Positions 8,215 through 16,478 of a DNA stretch of 50,783 nt are shown in pieces. How positions within the stretch are numbered: the stretch's first letter is position 1; the number at the start of each line of letters is the position of its first letter. The position numbers were made by a program, and so were the translations under genes. Source of the stretch: Lentisphaeria bacterium (GTDB lineage Bacteria > Verrucomicrobiota > Lentisphaeria > Victivallales > Victivallaceae); the NCBI GenBank assembly GCA_017466125.1, contig JAFTUS010000080.1, positions 1 through 50,783 on the forward strand, given 5' to 3'. Below the pieces are notes generated by a model. The model worked only from the letters and a program-made list of their open reading frames with translations. It was not told where the DNA came from and did no database searches.

Positions 8215-8243
8215 AATATAGCACAATAAGGCTCCTGTTTCAA
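8215..8243 (-). promoter_or_regulatory. Promoter of lysS
   Basis: On the minus strand TTGAAA (8238-8243) and TATATT (8215-8220) are separated by 17 bp. Transcription would start about 35 nt upstream of the ATG at 8172. The -35 overlaps one arm of the inverted repeat at 8232-8277. Confidence 0.6.
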
Positions 8244-8277
8244 GCGTAAACTGAATTTTACCCCTGAGAAACAGGAG
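8232..8277. terminator. Inverted repeat between the protease operon and lysS
   Basis: CTCCTGTTTC (8232-8241) and GAAACAGGAG (8268-8277) are a perfect 10-bp inverted repeat with a 26-nt loop. It lies 30 bp after the protease gene stop, so it may end the operon transcript, but no T-run follows. Because one arm overlaps the lysS -35, it could instead be an operator. Confidence 0.35.
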
Positions 8278-8306
8278 TTCGACGGTATTCCGCAGCTTTT
8301 GTCAAT

Positions 8307-9209
8307 TCAGTTTTTGCCGAAAGCCATGATACTTCCGGCAAACGGCCCCTTCTTGCAGAATGCGACCCAACGCCACTCTTTCTGCGGGTTGCAGAAGCCT
8401 GCCGCCGCCCACTCTTTCCCCGTCAGGATGAGAGAGGCGTTTTTGCTTTTTTCCTGCCAGCGTTTGGCGGTGTAAGGTATCAGGCGGTACATCCGCTCCC
8501 CGTAGGGGGTCAGACCGAGCCAGACGGCGATGCGGACCACTTCTTCCAGGGTCTCGCGGTGTTTTTCTGCCAGTTTGACGCCGGGAGAGGAGTTTTCCAG
8601 CGGCAGTTGCTTCAGAAGCAGTGCCGCACGGTCACGGGCAGTTGCCTCTTCGTCGCTTTCTGAAAGTTTCCGCAGTGCGCTTAAAATCCCGTACAGTTGG
8701 GCGTAACGCACGTTCCAGCTGCGGAACTCTTTTATGGGGATGCGTTTCCCCGCAACGGGTTTATCCACTCTTGCGGCGAGCGTATAAATCTCATTATCCT
8801 GTATTTTGCGGCCGATCACCACGCCGTAGACCTCTCCGGCAGCGTTGAAAAGCGGTTTCCCCGAGTCCCCGCGGACGGTGTTCAGTCCGCGCAGAACAAT
8901 GCTTTTGCCGTCACTATTGACAATACTTCCCTGCGGCAGTTCTCCGGGCGGGAAGACCAATTTTGCCGCATGTCCGGCAGTTTCGCCGCTTTGCAGACAG
9001 ATCAGATCTCTTTCCGTATCGGCGATGACCCATTCGGGTTCACCGTTTTCGCAGTGCCACGTACTGTCCTGAAACAGCAAGTGTGCCGCCGTGACGATCC
9101 CCTGCGGTGTGAATACGCCCCAGCCCGCAAGCTGTTCCCCCTCGATGCGGATGCTGTCCGCTCCCGTCAGGAACAGCGGAAAAAGAAGAAAAAACAGTGC
9201 TTTTTTCAT
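8307..9209 (-). CDS. Secreted trypsin-like serine protease
   Basis: A 300-residue protein with a cleavable signal peptide (MKKALFFLLFPLFLTGA). The chymotrypsin-fold catalytic triad can be read as H43 in VTAAHLL, D68 in TERDLICL and S116 in VRGDSGKPL. The GDSGxP sequence is the classical active-site motif. The C-terminal half (from about 165) has no recognisable domain; no PDZ domain is visible, so it is not a standard DegP. It would act in the periplasm or outside the cell. Its ATG overlaps the TGA of the glycosyltransferase gene (ATGA), making it the last gene of the envelope operon. Substrate unknown. Confidence 0.75.
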   Translation of the reverse strand: MKKALFFLLFPLFLTGADSIRIEGEQLAGWGVFTPQGIVTAAHLLFQDSTWHCENGEPEWVIADTERDLICLQSGETAGHAAKLVFPPGELPQGSIVNSDGKSIVLRGLNTVRGDSGKPLFNAAGEVYGVVIGRKIQDNEIYTLAARVDKPVAGKRIPIKEFRSWNVRYAQLYGILSALRKLSESDEEATARDRAALLLKQLPLENSSPGVKLAEKHRETLEEVVRIAVWLGLTPYGERMYRLIPYTAKRWQEKSKNASLILTGKEWAAAGFCNPQKEWRWVAFCKKGPFAGSIMAFGKN

Positions 9210-10306
9210 TTCAGCACCTCCCGGATCTCCCTGAAATAGGCGGCGATGGTCCGTTTGCGGTCGAAATGCGTTTCAATATACTTTCTGCCGCAGTCGCCCA
9301 TCGCTTTTTTCGCTTCCTGCGGCAGGGCGATGAACCGTTCAAAGGCCTCCTGCAATGCGGCGGCGGAACGGGCGGGAAAGAGAAAGCCGGATTTTTCGGG
9401 AATGACCGTCTCCCGGCAGCCGGGAACATCACTGCACAGCAGCGGACGGCCGTAGGCGGCTCCTTCCAGCAGGACATTGCTCATGCCCTCATGGTAACTG
9501 GGCAGAACCACGCAGTGGACGGTCTTCATCAGTTCTTCCACTCCGGCGTTATTGAGAAATCCGTGATAGCGGATGATCCCTTTTTCCGCCGCCTCATGCA
9601 GCATGTCGCCGTATTCGCCCTCTTCGGTGAAACCGGCATAGTGAAATTCACAGTCGGGATATTTTTTCAACGTCTCTTCTGCGGCTGTGATGTATTCTGC
9701 CACGCCTTTTTCCTTTGAGGCGCGCGCCTCCATAAGAAAACGGATCTTCTCTGTTCCGGGGTAGGGCAGTTGCGGACGTTTTTCCAGATTTACGCCCGAA
9801 CCGGGAATACGGCTGCTGCGGCAGGAAAACATCTTCTGCCGTTGAAATTCCGCAAGGCTCTCATCGTTCTGAAAGAAGATGCAGTTTGCGTTGCGGAGTC
9901 CGGCTTTCAACATTCTGCGGATGACCTTGTTTACTGCCGTATCGTTGTAGAAAACCGTTCCCATTCCGGTCACGCTTGCCAGAAACGGCACGCGCAGAAG
10001 CCCGGCGGCGATGCCGCCGTAGGTGTTGGGTTTTATGGTGAAACTCATTACCACATCGGGTTTCCACTTGCAAATCAGACGGATGTACTCCCCGAAAAGA
10101 CGCAGTTCCGCAAGCGGATTCATACCGTGACGGTTGAGCGGGGCGGGGATCACGGTACAGCCGATGCGTTCAAATTCCGGATTGAGCGGGTCTTCCGGAA
10201 TGGAGAGGATGACTTCAAACCCCTGTGCTTTGAGTTCTTCGAGAAACTCAAAACTGAAGTTGTAAAAAGCCTTTGAAATGCTTGCCAGAAGTAAGATCCG
10301 CGGCAT
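9206..10306 (-). CDS. Glycosyltransferase, family 4 (GT-B fold)
   Basis: A 366-residue glycosyltransferase. The N-terminal half carries the acceptor-domain pattern (GGIAAGLLRVPFLASVTGMG), and the C-terminal half has the EX7E donor-site motif (HEGMSNVLLEG) and the ...YGRPLLCSDVPGCRETV stretch of GT4 enzymes. It resembles transferases that add N-acetylhexosamine or other hexoses to lipid carriers in O-antigen or capsule synthesis; the actual sugar cannot be told. The start MPRILLLAS at 10306 was chosen because it lies one base after the deacetylase stop; the longer frame to 10399 has an unusual Arg/Ser-rich N-terminus. It overlaps the protease gene by 4 bp. Confidence 0.85.
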   Translation of the reverse strand: MPRILLLASISKAFYNFSFEFLEELKAQGFEVILSIPEDPLNPEFERIGCTVIPAPLNRHGMNPLAELRLFGEYIRLICKWKPDVVMSFTIKPNTYGGIAAGLLRVPFLASVTGMGTVFYNDTAVNKVIRRMLKAGLRNANCIFFQNDESLAEFQRQKMFSCRSSRIPGSGVNLEKRPQLPYPGTEKIRFLMEARASKEKGVAEYITAAEETLKKYPDCEFHYAGFTEEGEYGDMLHEAAEKGIIRYHGFLNNAGVEELMKTVHCVVLPSYHEGMSNVLLEGAAYGRPLLCSDVPGCRETVIPEKSGFLFPARSAAALQEAFERFIALPQEAKKAMGDCGRKYIETHFDRKRTIAAYFREIREVLK

Positions 10307-10307
10307 A

Positions 10308-12260
10308 TCAGAACTCCGGACGGCTGAGGGTGTAGACCGGGCTGTTGAGACGCTCCGAGAAGAGGCGCAAGCCGATCGTCCGTTGCGGTTGCGTGACATC
10401 CCGTTCCACCAGCAGCAGGCGGTTTTTGCCCTGCTGTGCAGTGATGCGCATTTTATTTTGCGGTTCGTTGAGCAGAATGCCGTTCAGATAGACGGAACTT
10501 GCTTTGAAGTTGTGTTCCAGCACCAGTTCTTCGGTGCGGGGCAATGTGAAATCCAGAGCCGACACCCGGAGACCTTTGCCCTGACCGCAGAATATCTTTG
10601 CGGCATCTCTTGTTTTACGGTCACGGGGACCGATGACTGCGGCGTGGTCGTGAAAATCTTTTGCGGGGGTAGTGAATTGCCACTTCTCATATCCGGCAGT
10701 TCCGAAATGCTGAAGTTTTCCGTTGGGGCTGGAGAGGCGTATCAGAAGATCGGGCTGTGCCTTTTCAACGGCGAAAGGTCCGGCGGAAACGATGCTTTTG
10801 CCGAGTACGGTCTTGGGGGTTTCTCCGGCAAGGACCGTGTCGGAGTAGAGGCGGTACGCTTTGCCCTCCATTTCAAAATCGCACTGGGCGAGAATGACGG
10901 AGTTGCCGCTCTGATAGCCGTCTCCGTTATTCTCTTTGCCGGGGTCAAACCGCCATGTTCTGGAAAATTCATCTTCCAGTTTATTCAGTTTTGCGGAGAG
11001 AATTCCCGTTTCCCACCGCAGCGGCAGCCGCAGAGTAATGCGGATATTTTTCAATTCAGCATCGGCGAGATTGCTCAGGCGGCAGAGGACGCGTCTGGTG
11101 TTTTTTTCATAGTGGACGGCGAATTCCAGTCCGGGGAATTTTGCAGAGTGTCCGATGCCTTTTGCGGGAACGGCGTTTTTCGGATTGTGGACGTAATCAA
11201 TGAGTTCCGGCATTTTGTAAGCGGCATTGTGCGGCAGTTTGCAGATGTCGTTTTTATCGACATTGACCGTTTTGCCGTTCATGGTCACTTTGACGGGGCG
11301 GAGCGTGAAGTGCAGAGAAAGCGGCATTGCCACACCCAGTTCATCCGGGGCGATCCGGCGGACGGTGAAATTGACCTTGTTGCCGAACACCTGTCCTTTG
11401 CTCACCGGGCAGTGGAGGTATTCGTAGCGGTAGGCGGCGTATTCATTGACGGTGCAGAACCACCAGTTATTTTTGCGGATCTTCTTGAAACAGCGTTCCA
11501 GAACGGCGAACCCCTCCGCTTTCTGCCACGCATGAGTGCCGAGGGTGATAAGGGGGGGATTGCCCGCTTTTTTGGTATTTACGACTGCACGGGAAAGATT
11601 GTTGAAAAAGAGTTCTTCCGTCGGGTTGCGGTCGTTGGCGGAGAAATAGCACGTTGCAAGGAACTGCCGGGGATTTTTACATTCGTAACTTTTGTTTATG
11701 CCGATCCACGGTTCGGGGGTGCAGAAAAATCCGGCGCGGAGAACTGCATCGCGGATCTGTCCCGGAATACGTCCGTCGATGCCGTTTGAAGAGTTGCAGT
11801 AAGGCAGTACAAAACAGTTGACGGTGGTGTTGAGTTTGCTCTCCAGCAGCGGACGGATCAGCATGACCTGCGAGGAGATATTCGCCGGATGCCGGGAGGA
11901 GAGAATGGGGTGATGCATCGAGTGGGCTCCCACGCTGTTGCCGTCGGCGAGCAGTTTGCTGCCGTACTCTTTGTAATACCTGTCGGATGCGGACGTCAGG
12001 AAAAACGTTCCTTTGATGCCGCTTTTTTTCAGCGTAGCGGACATGTTGACGTTGTTGGTGTTGGAGTCATCCCAGCGGGAGGTGAAAGCCAATTCCTCCC
12101 CGTTGGGCATTTTTGAAATTTCCGCCGTTGCACGCCGTGCCTCATCGGGGGTGGCAAATTCAGCGGTCACCTCCTGTGTGTACTCACGGAAGTTCATGGG
12201 GTTTTCTGCAAAAACAGCAAATCCGCAGAAGAACAGTAAAAGTGAAAGATAACGGTACAT
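10308..12260 (-). CDS. Exported polysaccharide deacetylase-like protein (CE4/NodB) with C-terminal beta domain
   Basis: A 650-residue protein with a signal peptide (ends FAVFA, about residue 18). The NodB motifs are readable: D64-D65 in SRWDDS stand in for the TFDDG motif, and H113-SMH-H117-P is the HSxxHP metal-binding motif. The family removes acetyl groups from N-acetylglucosamine polymers or peptidoglycan. Residues about 300-650 form a beta-rich region without an obvious family. AAGGAG lies 6 bp before the ATG. It is followed by the glycosyltransferase gene after one base, which suggests it modifies or trims a surface polysaccharide, perhaps the one built by its neighbour. Confidence 0.75.
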   Translation of the reverse strand: MYRYLSLLLFFCGFAVFAENPMNFREYTQEVTAEFATPDEARRATAEISKMPNGEELAFTSRWDDSNTNNVNMSATLKKSGIKGTFFLTSASDRYYKEYGSKLLADGNSVGAHSMHHPILSSRHPANISSQVMLIRPLLESKLNTTVNCFVLPYCNSSNGIDGRIPGQIRDAVLRAGFFCTPEPWIGINKSYECKNPRQFLATCYFSANDRNPTEELFFNNLSRAVVNTKKAGNPPLITLGTHAWQKAEGFAVLERCFKKIRKNNWWFCTVNEYAAYRYEYLHCPVSKGQVFGNKVNFTVRRIAPDELGVAMPLSLHFTLRPVKVTMNGKTVNVDKNDICKLPHNAAYKMPELIDYVHNPKNAVPAKGIGHSAKFPGLEFAVHYEKNTRRVLCRLSNLADAELKNIRITLRLPLRWETGILSAKLNKLEDEFSRTWRFDPGKENNGDGYQSGNSVILAQCDFEMEGKAYRLYSDTVLAGETPKTVLGKSIVSAGPFAVEKAQPDLLIRLSSPNGKLQHFGTAGYEKWQFTTPAKDFHDHAAVIGPRDRKTRDAAKIFCGQGKGLRVSALDFTLPRTEELVLEHNFKASSVYLNGILLNEPQNKMRITAQQGKNRLLLVERDVTQPQRTIGLRLFSERLNSPVYTLSRPEF

Positions 12261-12282
12261 GTCGAACTCCTTTATGTAACAT

Positions 12283-12957
12283 TTATTTTAAGACTCTGAT
12301 TGCATGTTCAGCCCCCGCCGGATTGCGGAAAACGCTGGTTCCGGCAACGAAAACACCGGCTCCCGCCGCACGGCACAGAGGGGCGGTCTCTGCATCGATA
12401 CCGCCGTCAACTTCGATGTGCATGGGGAGTTGTCTGCGTTGGCACTCTTCGCGGATCAGCCGGATTTTCGGGAGTTGATCCGCCATGAATTTCTGACCGC
12501 CAAAGCCCGGTTCGACCGTCATGACCAGCACGAGATCGATTTGATCCAGCCAGGGAAAGACCGCCTCTGCCGGAGTGCCGGGTTTGAGGGAGATCCCGAC
12601 CGTACAGCCGGTTTTGCGGATCGCGGAAATGACTTCACCGACAGGGTCATCGCACTCCAGATGAAACGTGATGTGGTCGCTCCCGGCTTTGGCAAATTGA
12701 GGGGCATAGACCACGGGGTGCGAGATCATCAGATGTGTATCGAAAAGCAGACCGCTCTTACTGCGGAGGGCTTTCACAACGGCAGGGCCGAAAGAGATAT
12801 TCGGCACCATGTGACCATCCATAATGTCCAGATGAAGCAGATCGGCTCCGGCTTTTTCGACCCGTGCCACATCATCGCCGAGGGCGCAGAAGTCCGCCGC
12901 AAGCAGCGATGGGGAGATCAGTACGGTGTCGTATGGCATGTCGCATATACTTTTCAT
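12283..12957 (-). CDS. rpe: Ribulose-phosphate 3-epimerase
   Basis: A 224-residue TIM-barrel enzyme interconverting ribulose-5-phosphate and xylulose-5-phosphate in the pentose phosphate pathway. Typical blocks are present: SPSLLAADF near the N-terminus, LHLDIMDGHMVPNISFGP with the metal-binding His/Asp, MTVEPGFGGQKF and the C-terminal EVDGGID. GAGG lies 7 bp before the ATG at 12957. It sits 8 bp after the acyltransferase gene and 22 bp before the deacetylase gene, an odd place for a central-metabolism gene. The transketolase gene that would use its product is far away at 34227. Confidence 0.95.
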   Translation of the reverse strand: MKSICDMPYDTVLISPSLLAADFCALGDDVARVEKAGADLLHLDIMDGHMVPNISFGPAVVKALRSKSGLLFDTHLMISHPVVYAPQFAKAGSDHITFHLECDDPVGEVISAIRKTGCTVGISLKPGTPAEAVFPWLDQIDLVLVMTVEPGFGGQKFMADQLPKIRLIREECQRRQLPMHIEVDGGIDAETAPLCRAAGAGVFVAGTSVFRNPAGAEHAIRVLK

Positions 12958-12965
12958 TATTTACC

Positions 12966-15227
12966 TCAATTCAGTTTATCTGCCAGTTCTTTTAATGCTT
13001 TCAAATCCAGTTTCCCGGAGCCGAGGTGCGGGATTTTGTCGATTTTGACAAAATCATCGCTTTTGGGTATCCAGAGATTGGGGAGTTTTTCGGCGCGCAT
13101 GGCGGCGATGAGTTCCTGTACGTCAAGGTCGTCGGCAGTGTAGAAAACCACCAGTCTTTCGCCCCGTTTATCGTCCGGTCTGCCGGAAACAGCCACATCC
13201 CGCTCCGTGCTGTTGCGGATGCGGGCGATACACTCTTCGATAGACTCATGCGGAACCATTTCTCCGCCGATTTTGCTGAAACGGCTGGCGCGGCCGGTGA
13301 TGTAGATGTAACCGTGTTCATCGATCATGCCGATATCGCCGGTGTCGTAGTATCCGAACTGGAGGACTTTTGCCGTCTGTTCGGGGTCGTTGAGATAACC
13401 TTTCATCACAAGTCCTCCCTTTACCTGCAAACGGCCGGGCTGATTTTCCTGAAGTTCCAGCCCCGTCTCCTGATCGATGACCCGCACGTGGACGCCCGGC
13501 AGCGGCGTGCCGATACTGCCGGGGTGATCGGCGTGAAGACCCAGTTTGAAAATGGAGTTGCTCAAATTGAGGCTGACCACGGGGGAGAGTTCGGTACAGC
13601 CGTAAGCCTCCACGATCTCCCTGCCGGTGAACTGCCGGTATTTTTCGGTCAACTGCGGGCGGAGTTTCTCTGCTCCTGTGATAGTAAGACGCAGCGTTTT
13701 GAATTGTTCGGGCTTCGCCTTGCGGATGTAACTGGCGAGGAAGGTCGGCGTGGAGGCGAGAATGGTGATCTTGTATTTTTCAATGGCATTGACGATCAAC
13801 TGCGCCTCCAGCGGATTTTTGGCAAAGACCACCGGACTGCCGGAGTGGATGGGGAAGGCAAAGGTCATAAACAGTCCGAATGAGTGGAAAATCGGCAGAT
13901 TTCCGCAGATCCGGTCGTCCGGACGCCAGTCCAGTACCCGCCACAGCGAGAAGATGTCGCTGTTGATGTTGCGGTGGCGGAGCATGACCGCCTTGGGAAC
14001 TCCGGTCGAACCGGAGGAGAAGAGCAGTACCGCTTCACGCTGAACGTTGTACGCTGAAAGCGGCGAGACCGTCCGGGCGAGCGTATGACGGGGGAGCAGT
14101 ACGGTTTGCAGCAATACTTTGAATTTCAAAAATCGGGAAACGGCGATGTCTTCCAGAAAGAGCATTTCCGGGATGATCTCCCAGTTCATTTTTTCGATGA
14201 AGGCACGGCTGGTGACGATGCGGTTTACGCCCGCCCGCTTTGCGGCGGCAATGGCGACTTTTTCCCCTGCGGTGAAGTTCAGCACGGCGGGCGTATGGTC
14301 GCTGAAAAGAATACTCAACAGCACCTTGACCAGTTCAATGCTGTTGGGCAGACAAACGCCGATATAACCGGAGTTTCCGCAATCCTGTTTGCGGAGCAGT
14401 TCTGCCAGTTCCAGACTTTTGCGCAGCAGTTTGAAGTTGGTAATGCCCCCGCCGTCGGCATCGATGAAGATGGTGCGGCACGGCAGCAGTTTTGCCCAGA
14501 GCAGAAAACGGGTGTGCAGCGGAACTTCCCGCGGTTGAGGACTCATTTCCGCCTCTGCCCCCAGTTCGGAGATCTTCTGGCGCAGTTGGAAAGGGGTCAG
14601 AGTCGGTGCAACCGGCTTGCCGACCCGGATATTGTAGTCGATCGGAATTTTGCGGGGGCGTTTGAAATGAAATGTTCCGTCGGCAAATGTGAGCATGCGC
14701 CCCATGAGGATACCGATGCGCACCGGCACGACCGTAACCTGACACCCCGCCGGGATGAAGGGGCGGAAGTCGCCGCGGAAACGGAGCAGTCCGCCGCTGC
14801 CGGAGATGCCTCCTTCGGGCAGCAGACAGAGGATTTCGCCTTTGCGCAGTTCATTCTGACAGTGTTCCAGAAATGCCTGCATCGCCTTGGTTTGACGGGG
14901 GGGCGGCACGACCATCAGCCCCAGACCGCGGAGCAGACGGCGGAACGGCAGAACGTTGAAAACTTTTTCATTCATCATGAAGCGCAGCGGGCGGCGGCTG
15001 GCAGCCTGAAGCAGCAGCAGATCAAAGAGAGAAACATGGTTGGAGATCAGCAGAACCGGTCCGGTCTGCGGGATATTTTCCTGTCCTGTGATCTTGATGC
15101 GCATAAGGGTATGGCGCATGACCCAGACGATCAGTTTCAAAACCTGTTCCGGCCGCCGGTAGAGGTGGAGGCTCAACAGCAGAAAAAACGCACTTGCGGC
15201 GACGATGAACAGTTGCAGATTTGTCAT
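12966..15227 (-). CDS. Bifunctional acyltransferase / acyl-ACP synthetase (Aas-like)
   Basis: A 753-residue membrane-associated fusion. After an N-terminal membrane segment (residues 5-22), residues about 40-230 are a PlsC-type 1-acyltransferase with the NHx4D motif (N63, H64, D69). From about 255 it is an AMP-forming acyl-CoA/ACP synthetase with the P-loop (SSGSTGVPKA), the EAYGCTELSP motif and the YDTGDIG and GR(A)SRFSKIGGE hinge motifs. In Aas this pair re-acylates lysophospholipids. The second PlsC block reads PEGGIS instead of PEGTRS. Start at 15227 chosen because it lies 4 bp after the MBL gene's TGA; the frame extends to 15293. Named by analogy to Aas; domain order is the same. Confidence 0.85.
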   Translation of the reverse strand: MTNLQLFIVAASAFFLLLSLHLYRRPEQVLKLIVWVMRHTLMRIKITGQENIPQTGPVLLISNHVSLFDLLLLQAASRRPLRFMMNEKVFNVLPFRRLLRGLGLMVVPPPRQTKAMQAFLEHCQNELRKGEILCLLPEGGISGSGGLLRFRGDFRPFIPAGCQVTVVPVRIGILMGRMLTFADGTFHFKRPRKIPIDYNIRVGKPVAPTLTPFQLRQKISELGAEAEMSPQPREVPLHTRFLLWAKLLPCRTIFIDADGGGITNFKLLRKSLELAELLRKQDCGNSGYIGVCLPNSIELVKVLLSILFSDHTPAVLNFTAGEKVAIAAAKRAGVNRIVTSRAFIEKMNWEIIPEMLFLEDIAVSRFLKFKVLLQTVLLPRHTLARTVSPLSAYNVQREAVLLFSSGSTGVPKAVMLRHRNINSDIFSLWRVLDWRPDDRICGNLPIFHSFGLFMTFAFPIHSGSPVVFAKNPLEAQLIVNAIEKYKITILASTPTFLASYIRKAKPEQFKTLRLTITGAEKLRPQLTEKYRQFTGREIVEAYGCTELSPVVSLNLSNSIFKLGLHADHPGSIGTPLPGVHVRVIDQETGLELQENQPGRLQVKGGLVMKGYLNDPEQTAKVLQFGYYDTGDIGMIDEHGYIYITGRASRFSKIGGEMVPHESIEECIARIRNSTERDVAVSGRPDDKRGERLVVFYTADDLDVQELIAAMRAEKLPNLWIPKSDDFVKIDKIPHLGSGKLDLKALKELADKLN

Positions 15228-15231
15228 AATG

Positions 15232-15846
15232 TCAATCCAGTTCCCTGAGTTTCTGCCGGAACTCTTCAAGATCGGCACAGTTGAGAAAAACATTCTGCTT
15301 TTTTTCTTCTCCCAGCGTGCGGCACGGAACGTCGCCGTAGTCGTGGCCGGAGTAGATCATAAGCGTATCCGCCAATGGCAGGATCTTGCGGTTCAGTGAC
15401 GCAAACATCTCTTTGGAGCGGCAGAACCCGATACAGCCGATGAAAAGGACGTCTCCCGTAAAAAGGGCGGAGTCGTCACTCAAGCGGAAACAGACGGAAT
15501 CCCTGCTGTGACCGGGGGTGAAAAGAACTTCGATAAAACCGTCACCGAAGGGCAGTTTTTCGCCGTCGCGCAGCCGTTTCTGACCGGATTCCGGATGGTT
15601 GGGGTGGGCGATGATCTGTGCCGGAAAATCTGCGATGATCTCACCCAAAGCCTGCGAGTGGTCCAAATGTCCGTGGGTCAGCAGAATGTATTTGAGCGTA
15701 CAAACGCCGCACTCCGCCAGAGCCTTGCGGATGATCTCCGCATCTCCGGTGGGGTCCACCAGAGCGGCATCGCCGGAACCTGTGACAAGATATGAAAAAT
15801 TGCTGTCAAAACCGCCGACAGCAAGTTGTTTTACAATAAAAGACAT
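15232..15846 (-). CDS. MBL-fold hydrolase (glyoxalase II-like)
   Basis: A 204-residue zinc hydrolase with the signature THGHLDH (H58, H60, D62, H63) and the later metal ligands in FTPGHS and IYSGHDYG. Its length matches short GloB-type thioesterases that act on glutathione thiolesters or similar metabolites. It is cytosolic. The ATG at 15846 has GGAG 6 bp upstream. It is the first gene of the operon running to 8307, with a promoter at 15874-15902. Its link to the envelope genes that follow is unknown. Confidence 0.85.
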   Translation of the reverse strand: MSFIVKQLAVGGFDSNFSYLVTGSGDAALVDPTGDAEIIRKALAECGVCTLKYILLTHGHLDHSQALGEIIADFPAQIIAHPNHPESGQKRLRDGEKLPFGDGFIEVLFTPGHSRDSVCFRLSDDSALFTGDVLFIGCIGFCRSKEMFASLNRKILPLADTLMIYSGHDYGDVPCRTLGEEKKQNVFLNCADLEEFRQKLRELD

Positions 15847-15873
15847 ACTCGCTCCTGAAATTGTCCGTCTATA

Positions 15874-15902
15874 AAGATAACACCATTTTCTGTTTTTTTC
15901 AA
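15874..15902 (-). promoter_or_regulatory. Promoter of the six-gene envelope operon
   Basis: On the minus strand TTGAAA (15897-15902) and TATCTT (15874-15879) are 17 bp apart, about 30 bp before the MBL gene. All six genes to 8307 follow with gaps of -4 to 22 bp, so this is likely the main promoter of the unit. Confidence 0.5.
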
Positions 15903-16045
15903 TAAAAAAGCGCAGATATGCCACGATTTTTTACGGTAATCCCCCAAAAGCAGATGATGGCGGGTAGTGACGGCGACGTTGCTGCATCCTCCTTCGCCAA
16001 AGGCTTCGGAGGACAAGCCAGAGGGGGCGGGGCGCACCCAAAAAC

Positions 16046-16157
16046 AGATGATGGCGTGGGTACCTGTCGGCAGTACGGGGGACTTTGGCTGCGGCTGGCG
16101 AATAAGCCCTATAAGCCCTATAAGCCCTATAAGCCAAGAGCCTCTTGGTGCGGCGAG
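16046..16157 (+). repeat. Repeat cassette 1: left module, (ATAAGCCCT)x3.8, right module
   Basis: The left module is 16046-16100 and the tandem array 16102-16135 (three full ATAAGCCCT units plus seven bases). The right module is 16135-16157, ending in GGTGCGGCGAG. The left module agrees with that of cassette 2 at 31 of its first 34 and all of its last 18 bases. The right modules agree at 20 of 23. The array unit is wholly different from that of cassette 2. Confidence 0.75.
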
Positions 16158-16185
16158 CAGAGGGGCTTGGTGTCGGCTTTTGGCG

Positions 16186-16321
16186 CAGATTACGGCGTGG
16201 GCACCTGTCGGCAGTACGGTTGCCTTTGGCTGCGGCTGGCGGAGAGGATGGACAGGATGGACAAAATGGACACAATGGACACAATGGACACAATGGACAA
16301 AGAGACCCTTGGTGCGGCGAG
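16186..16321 (+). repeat. Repeat cassette 2: left module, six 9-bp ATGGACANN units, right module
   Basis: The left module is 16186-16241 and the array 16248-16301: ATGGACAGG, ATGGACAAA, three ATGGACACA, ATGGACAAA. The right module is 16299-16321. It has the same order and orientation as cassette 1, immediately after it (28 bp apart). The ATGGAC units also occur in reverse at 16373-16409; 16257-16272 and 16391-16406 are a perfect 16-bp inverted pair. Confidence 0.75.
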
Positions 16322-16478
16322 AAACGTTGACCGGCAATACAGAAGCCTCATCTTGCCACACCAGTCACCCCCGTCCATAAAGTCCATCATTGTCCATTTT
16401 GTCCATCTTTTCGCTGTCGCAGCCAAACGCCCCCAAACAACCTCCCCGCTGATCGACCAAGGCGCCGCCGCACGTCTC

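Larger units (their letters stand above)
15903..16478. other. Repeat-rich non-coding stretch with tandem-array cassettes
   Basis: No credible gene is present; the open frames here are artefacts of 9-bp repeats, which give 3-residue periodic translations. The stretch holds two cassettes (16046-16157 and 16186-16321), a decayed start of a third left module near 15951-15963, and a reverse-oriented group of four GTCCAT units at 16373-16409. Confidence 0.7.

Noticed and set aside
16046-16409. CRISPR array or coding repeats in the 9-bp tandem stretch
   Set aside because: Units are 9 bp with no spacers and there are no cas genes; the 3-residue periodic translations simply reflect the 9-bp period.
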